Source: Stenotrophomonas rhizophila (GTDB lineage Bacteria > Pseudomonadota > Gammaproteobacteria > Xanthomonadales > Xanthomonadaceae). From it: DNA of 64,000 nucleotides. Shown here one piece after another: positions 60,501 to 64,000 of this stretch. The stretch's first letter is position 1, and each line of letters begins with the position of its first letter. The DNA lies in NCBI RefSeq assembly GCF_007667275.1, contig NZ_VDQT01000001.1, positions 1,131,600 through 1,195,599 of the forward strand, written 5' to 3'. The notes below the pieces were generated by a model. That model saw only the letters and a program-made list of their open reading frames with translations. It searched no databases and had not been told where the DNA came from. A program made the translations under genes and the position numbers.

Positions 60501-60604
60501 TGCGAGGCAATGGCCTCGGCGGCGACACGGGTGGGTTCGGCAGCAGTGGCGGTTGCAGTGACCTGCAGTGCAAGGGCGATCGAAAGGAACAGAGTGCGGC
60601 GCAT
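57542..60604 (-). CDS. TonB-dependent receptor with N-terminal signalling (STN) domain
   Basis: A 1020-residue outer-membrane receptor of the Xanthomonas/Caulobacter type. Signal peptide 1-22. The STN domain, about 30-100 (LDQALNALSRQTGLQFVYSAQAA to YLNASTVTIES), contacts FecR. The plug at about 155-260 holds ATDVADFPEQNLAEALQRVPGVTIERSKG and VNVRGLPSEYTHVSIND. The barrel ends in SLGLRADF. Receptors of this type and size often import plant-derived carbohydrates. It follows fecI and fecR on the same strand, so it belongs to the cell-surface signalling pathway they encode, and the PHP hydrolase downstream could release or process its ligand. Confidence 0.93.
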   Translation of the reverse strand: MRRTLFLSIALALQVTATATAAEPTRVAAEAIASQPLDQALNALSRQTGLQFVYSAQAAGNPRTPAVPAGLSAEAALGRLLAGTGLRYRYLNASTVTIESDSAAGVPTSARIAPGSGNERAEASLPAATADASAGVAAQNLETIQVSGSYSRSLEQAVDIKRSTVGFSDSIVATDVADFPEQNLAEALQRVPGVTIERSKGLGTKVNVRGLPSEYTHVSINDLATASGSGGRDVEFDMFASEIIQQVTVQKSPTAADEEGGIAGSVKISTARPFDYKDRKLVLSAEGAHNSISEEVDPRFAFLAADTWGDWGGLVSYSQSKRTNRTDSTSGINFRPMSRFLGASGTRGTQAQAVLARDAGVNITNRNNTDETNLVVFQDKVGDRVYLNEQDKWGATASLQYKPSSTFSLTFDAMLGGYDSTEDEYDAAAYSASSRSTLDTIHAYDATTLSEYGMVVLRDVSYTATQHEMLSKERINETDYSQYSVALDWKGQDWYVDAMAGYSGAEKTSDYSNLKHVAYAPSRTRWTGRSGETVPSTPGSFDMYNASVKYLFEAYETTLEKVDDDKYAAQVNVTRMLELAFLPALRDVKFGARYTDRSKQRQYGELKITGPTAGSSAWVNTRTLADSPLQSIGDIVPGGDYTIKDLDWQQVSNDYARRAFRYDGFHTPFDAGQFYQVDEKVTSMYAMADFAFDIGQVPVNINAGARYVDTSVTSFGYHPIQRPDGSTGYTDTPVSRDGSYDDLLPSFNMTAELAQGLLLRAAAAKTMMRPALTDVAYKRTASWGSYRFTDGNPELKPTYAKQWEAGLEKYLDNGALFAASYFRKNIDGVVINSLTGVVEDVAVYNANGTLNGIFDFDVYQPVNAKGSYQVDGVELVAQLPLGMFTPVLEGFGVNANYTVLDSSLAGESDLGIRTPMPGLSEKTWNFTAYYENERFDARVSYNHKDEYVESIGYDMYPIWRDAYGQMDVSIGYRITDNIKVSLKGINLTNEITSGYTMDPSFPTMYEASGRRISLGLRADF

Positions 60605-60675
60605 CGTGGGATCCAGTGAGGGAATGGCGGTGGCTTTCCCCAACTACGAGGGCGCAGCGCGCAGGTCGGGCACCG

Positions 60676-61734
60676 CTATTTCGATGAATTTTTTTTGACA
60701 GCGTCCTGCCCTGACACGCGCTGGCGCACGTGGATGCCATCGGCACGCTGCTCTATCGCCAGCGCCGGCTGCTGGTCCAGGAAGGCGCGCAACGAGGCGA
60801 GGTCGTCCGCGCGCAGGTTGCCGGTCAGGCGCAGGGCGCCGGCGTCGTCGCTGACCCGCAGGCGCTGCGCGTTGCGCCGGTTGAAACGGTCGGCCACGTC
60901 GCGCAGCGGTTCGTCGCGGAACACCACGCGGCCGTGCCACCAGGCGGTCATGCTGGCCGCGTCCTCGTCGCGGATCTGCACGCGCTGGTCCCGGTAATCC
61001 ACCTGCGCGACCTTGCCTGCCCACAGGTCCGCGAGCAGGCGTCCACGACCACCGTCGCCACGCACCTGCACGCGGCCTTCGCTGACCGCGATGCGGGCCT
61101 GCTCGCGCAGCAGCGAGACATCGAAGGTGGTGCCGATGTCGGTGACCTCCAGGCCACCGGCATGTACCGCGAACGGGCGCCGGTCCGGCGCCACCACGAA
61201 GCTGGCCTGGCCACGTTCCAGCTCCACCCGCCGACCGAACAGGCTCATCCGCACCGAAAGTTCACTGTCCGCGTCGAGATGGACCACGCTGTCGTCGGCC
61301 AGCCGGATCTGTTGCGGGTGGCCATGCGCGGCGACGTAGTGGGTGGTGCGGGGCCACGCCAGCGGCGCGCCGATACCGACCGACAGCAGCAACGCCGCAG
61401 CGGCGGCAAGCCCCGGCAGGCGCCGGCGGCGCGGCGCCACCGGTGCCGGCGCTGCGCTGCGCAGCGGCAGCTGCACCACGTTGTCGTCCGCGCGGCGCGG
61501 CGCGGGCGCGGCCAGCAATACCGCCAGGTCGTCGGGCATCGCGCGCAGCGCTTCGGCCAGGGCGCCGGCGGTCTCGCTGATGGCAAGGTATTCGCGCAGG
61601 TGCTCGGGCGAGACCAGCAGCCAGTCCAGGAAGGCGCGCTGCTGCGCAGCCGATACCTCGCCCTGGCGCTGCAATGCATGCCAATGGGCAGCGGCCTGGG
61701 TCAGCGCTGACGGGTGCACGGTCGGCGGGTTCAT
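60676..61734 (-). CDS. fecR: FecR-type anti-sigma/sigma regulator
   Basis: A 352-residue inner-membrane protein. The cytoplasmic DUF4880-like N-terminus is ALTQAAAHWHALQRQGEVSAAQQRAFLDWL. One transmembrane helix lies at about 105-122 (LPGLAAAAALLLSVGIGAPL). The periplasmic FecR domain has QIRLADDSVVHLDADSEL, the RRVELERGQASFVVAPD block and FAVHAGGLEVTDIGTTFDV. It passes the signal from the receptor STN domain to the sigma factor. The start overlaps the stop of fecI by 4 bp. Confidence 0.93.
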   Translation of the reverse strand: MNPPTVHPSALTQAAAHWHALQRQGEVSAAQQRAFLDWLLVSPEHLREYLAISETAGALAEALRAMPDDLAVLLAAPAPRRADDNVVQLPLRSAAPAPVAPRRRRLPGLAAAAALLLSVGIGAPLAWPRTTHYVAAHGHPQQIRLADDSVVHLDADSELSVRMSLFGRRVELERGQASFVVAPDRRPFAVHAGGLEVTDIGTTFDVSLLREQARIAVSEGRVQVRGDGGRGRLLADLWAGKVAQVDYRDQRVQIRDEDAASMTAWWHGRVVFRDEPLRDVADRFNRRNAQRLRVSDDAGALRLTGNLRADDLASLRAFLDQQPALAIEQRADGIHVRQRVSGQDAVKKNSSK

Positions 61735-62255
61735 CGAGCCGCTCCCGCATCGCCCATAGCCCGGCGGCACACCGACAGGCCGCGGACCACGTGCTTCTTG
61801 ACCATGTGCGAGGACACGCCCAGGCGTTCGGCGATCTGCCTGTAGCTCAGCCCGTCGCGGTATTGCATCACCAGCACCGCCCGGGTGTGTTCGGGCAGCG
61901 TGGCCAGCAGCGCCTGCAGGCGCTGGCTGCGTTGCTGGCGTTCGGCTGCGTCTTCCACGCATTCCCCGCTGGCCAGGCCCTGGCCCAGCTGTTCGATGTC
62001 GTCGATCGGCAGGGTCGCCCAGCGCCTGCGGCTGGCCTGCTCACGCGCCAGGTTCAGCGCGACCGTGAACAGATACGCCTCGGGGTTGGCGATGGTGTCG
62101 CCCGGCCCCGCATGCGCACGCAGCAGACGCAGGTACGTCTCCTGCACCAGGTCTTCGGCGTCCTGTCGCGCCCCCCGGCGCACGAAGAACCCCCGAAGTA
62201 CCGGCGCATGTTCCTCGAACATCCGCGCCAGCCGCCCTCTTGCCTGCTCGGCCAC
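61731..62255 (-). CDS. fecI: FecI-type ECF sigma factor
   Basis: A 174-residue sigma factor from GTG 62255. Region 2: LRGFFVRRGARQDAEDLVQETYLRLLRA; region 4: LVMQYRDGLSYRQIAERLGVSSHMVKKHVVRGL, whose VKKHVV end is typical of FecI types. The GTG with a GGGGTGGGG ribosome region is preferred, since it gives the usual length; ATG 62342 and TTG 62348 upstream are possible. It would transcribe the receptor gene when FecR signals. The gene overlaps fecR by 4 bp and is divergent from the arsR gene. Confidence 0.92.
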   Translation of the reverse strand: MAEQARGRLARMFEEHAPVLRGFFVRRGARQDAEDLVQETYLRLLRAHAGPGDTIANPEAYLFTVALNLAREQASRRRWATLPIDDIEQLGQGLASGECVEDAAERQQRSQRLQALLATLPEHTRAVLVMQYRDGLSYRQIAERLGVSSHMVKKHVVRGLSVCRRAMGDAGAAR

Positions 62256-62360
62256 TGTGCCGCCCCACCCCTGAAGTGCGGCGCAAGGTAAGCGCTGCGT
62301 ATTACGGGGTGGTGACGGTGCGCTGCGCTTGACAGTCGCCATTGGCAACGCACATGATTG

Positions 62361-62378
62361 GTTAACGAATTAATTAAC
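62361..62378 (+). promoter_or_regulatory. Candidate operator upstream of the ArsR gene
   Basis: GTTAACGAATTAATTAAC is a near-palindrome with matching ends (14 of 18 positions symmetric), AT-rich in a GC-rich region, and ends 7 bp before the ArsR start. Autoregulation by the ArsR protein is likely. It also lies in the shared region upstream of divergent fecI. Confidence 0.6.
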
Positions 62379-62385
62379 TATCCGA

Positions 62386-62706
62386 ATGGACCGCATCTTC
62401 GAGGCCTTGGCCTCCACCGCCCGCCGTCAGATCCTGGCCTACCTCAATGGCGGCGAGTTGAGCGCGGGCGAGCTGGGCGAACGCTTCGATTTCAGCAAGC
62501 CGGCGCTGTCCAGCCACCTGCGCATCCTTGAAGACGCCGGGCTGATCGAGCGCGAGAAGCGCGGCCAGTTCGTGTACTTCCGCCAGGTGCCCGACCGTTT
62601 GGCCAATACCCTGTTTGCCTGGGCCGCCGAAGTGTGTCCCGTCGGCGGCCCGCTGCAGCGCGAAAGCCGTGCCAAGGCGCGGCGCAAGGCCATCCCTGCC
62701 TCCTGA
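62386..62706 (+). CDS. ArsR-family winged-helix repressor
   Basis: A 106-residue regulator. DRIFEALASTARRQILAYL, GELSAGELGERFDFSKPALSSHLRILEDAGLI and EREKRGQFVYFRQV form the winged helix. There is no ELCVCDL-type cysteine metal site, so it is not an arsenic sensor of the classical kind; it resembles the SdpR-like autorepressor group. It starts right after the AT-rich operator and sits 22 bp before the next gene, with which it is probably co-transcribed. Confidence 0.9.
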   Translation: MDRIFEALASTARRQILAYLNGGELSAGELGERFDFSKPALSSHLRILEDAGLIEREKRGQFVYFRQVPDRLANTLFAWAAEVCPVGGPLQRESRAKARRKAIPAS

Positions 62707-62728
62707 GCCCTGCCATACGGAGATCGGC

Positions 62729-64000
62729 ATGCTGGACACCCACCGCGTCAGTCGTTCGTTCCCCAGCATCAGCCTGCCCTCGCACGGGGATGGCAGTCCG
62801 GTCGAAGTCGCCCTGATCACCCAGCTCGGTATCGGCGCAGGCGACCAGCTGCTGCGCGACGCCGGCATGCGCCAGGCCGCGCATCCGGCGTTCGTCGATG
62901 CACTGGATGAACCATCGGCGCGGCTGGGCGGCATGCACCTGGCCCATGACGATGCGTCTTCGCTGTATTCGTTCTCTGTCGGGCGGCAGGGTCACCCGTT
63001 CCACCGGCATGCCGGTCCGCGCATGTTCACCGCCATCGCGGGCAGTGGCGGCGCACAGCTTCGCTTTTCCACCGCGTCCGATACCCAGCTGCGCGAGGAC
63101 CCGGCGGCATTCCTGCATGCCCTGCGCTGCGTGGATATCCCACCGGACTGCCTGTTCACAGTGCGCTTCGGCAGCGGCACCTGGCACCAGTTCGTGTCAC
63201 GCCATCCGCGTCACCCTGCCCTGTTCGCACTCTCCTGCCATGCCAACGAGCGCAGCGGCGCATTGACGGATGCGCAACGCGCGCAGATCGACGCGGACAG
63301 TGCCGACATTCCGTCCCTGACCGATACCCTGCCGCAGACACTGCAGCGGTTGTTGGACCAGGCCGACCTGTCGCGCGTTCCGGTGGTGAGCCTGTCGCTG
63401 CAGTCGCCGGCCCGTTCTGCGTTGGCCGGCCTGTGCGCGCGCATACGCGACCTGGTCGGCCCACTGCGCGCGTGGCTGGCGCGGCTGCGGCCGGCGCAGG
63501 GATACATCGGCCGCAGCGCTGCGCGGCATCCGGTGCAGGCGCTGCCTGCCCCGCCGGCGGATTCGCTGCTGCACGGGGCGCTCGCCGACGGCGTCGACCA
63601 CCAGGACTACAACACGCTGGTGCTGCCCGCGCACAGCGTGGCAAGCCGTTCGGCCAGCGTGGTGCTGGAAGCGGTGCTGGAAGGCTTCGTGCTCAATCCA
63701 CCGCCCAGCGTGGGCCGTTTGATGGCACTGCGAAATGCACTGGTGGCGCCGCTTCAGCTGCGCACTTCAGCCTTGGGTTGCCCGGTCTCCTCGCTGCTTT
63801 CGACCGACCGCAGCACGCTCTTTGCCGGTCGTTTCCCGGTCCATGCACAGTGCGTGGACGCAACCGACCGCAGCGCCGAAGTGCTGCTGGGTGCGGACGA
63901 CCGCCACCTTCGCTTCCGCTCCTGCGTCCGCGTGCAGCTGCAGGCAGACGGCGCCGCAGTGATTGCACTGGGCACGCGGGTGCGTACCCACAACCGCTTC
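62729..64000 (+). CDS. Cupin-like N-terminal region plus DUF2867 domain protein (cut at window edge)
   Basis: The frame from ATG 62729 stays open for 424 codons to the end of the window with no stop, so the C-terminus is missing. Residues about 70-180 look like a cupin beta-barrel (HPFHRHAGPRMFTAIAGSGGA with its His-rich motif, then GSGTWHQFVSRH). From about 290 on it resembles DUF2867 (VVLEAVLEGFVLNPPPSVGRL, MALRNALVAPLQLRTS). Joining these two parts is unusual to my knowledge. It follows the ArsR gene by 22 bp. Function is unknown. Confidence 0.72.
   Translation, partial: MLDTHRVSRSFPSISLPSHGDGSPVEVALITQLGIGAGDQLLRDAGMRQAAHPAFVDALDEPSARLGGMHLAHDDASSLYSFSVGRQGHPFHRHAGPRMFTAIAGSGGAQLRFSTASDTQLREDPAAFLHALRCVDIPPDCLFTVRFGSGTWHQFVSRHPRHPALFALSCHANERSGALTDAQRAQIDADSADIPSLTDTLPQTLQRLLDQADLSRVPVVSLSLQSPARSALAGLCARIRDLVGPLRAWLARLRPAQGYIGRSAARHPVQALPAPPADSLLHGALADGVDHQDYNTLVLPAHSVASRSASVVLEAVLEGFVLNPPPSVGRLMALRNALVAPLQLRTSALGCPVSSLLSTDRSTLFAGRFPVHAQCVDATDRSAEVLLGADDRHLRFRSCVRVQLQADGAAVIALGTRVRTHNRF

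Noticed and set aside
60605..60690. FecI-dependent promoter before the STN receptor
   Set aside because: GAAAT and CGTAGT occur on the minus strand, but the spacing of about 29 bp is too long.
1..64000. tRNA or rRNA genes, prophage or insertion sequences
   Set aside because: No cloverleaf ends, rRNA-like conserved stretches, integrase or transposase reading frames were recognised on either strand.

Overview
The window looks like chromosomal DNA of a Xanthomonadaceae bacterium, most likely a Stenotrophomonas. It is GC-rich. About twenty short palindromes carry a GTAG tetranucleotide at one end, like the SMAG repeats known from S. maltophilia, and the gene set (GNAT-minCDE, paired S9 peptidases, FecI/FecR/TonB receptor units, LysE next to an ArgP-type regulator) fits that family. 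I cannot name the species. I see no rRNA, tRNA, prophage, insertion sequence or CRISPR array.

Layout. 1-0.3 kb: tandem 33-bp hairpin repeats. 0.3-9 kb: copper chaperone, enoyl-CoA isomerase, TesB thioesterase, a sigma factor fused to a membrane domain, EF-hand protein, Bpt leucyltransferase, EEP-family lipoprotein, PurT. 9-13 kb: a compact operon of SPFH protein, tiny ribbon-helix-helix protein, DUF4177 protein, alpha/beta hydrolase and membrane protein, with a striking double-palindrome operator in its promoter, then a VanY-type peptidase. 13-18 kb: membrane protein, AlkA-type glycosylase with DUF423, SRPBCC/GyrI-like protein, NarL-type two-component pair. 18-21 kb: GNAT enzyme with minCDE and a small HExxH protein. 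21-31 kb: DUF819 protein, S9 peptidase, OPT and POT oligopeptide transporters, acyltransferase-like membrane protein. 31-37 kb: autotransporter and two tandem paralogous S9 peptidases. 37-44 kb: LysE exporter with divergent ArgP-like regulator, membrane-anchored malate:quinone oxidoreductase, siderophore-type TonB receptor. 44-53 kb: malonate decarboxylase operon mdcACDEGBH with a MatC-type carrier and a GntR/FCD regulator. 53-57 kb: MHS transporter, Fpg/Nei glycosylase, DUF72, FMN-binding stress protein, PHP-type hydrolase. 57-62 kb: TonB receptor with signalling domain, FecR and FecI. 62-64 kb: ArsR regulator and a cupin/DUF2867 protein cut by the window edge.

Functional themes. Peptide use (three S9 peptidases, OPT and POT carriers), malonate use (uptake, decarboxylation and cofactor assembly in one operon), surface-signalled uptake (FecI-FecR-receptor with a secreted hydrolase), and division-site placement (MinCDE).

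Most unusual items: the SPFH/RHH operon with two 8-bp palindromes 11 bp apart; the sigma factor fused to a polytopic membrane domain; two long-stem hairpin elements sharing a CATGGATG core; five genes whose TAG stop codon is supplied by a GTAG repeat; and the duplicated S9 genes that share a promoter plus 5' hairpin leader.
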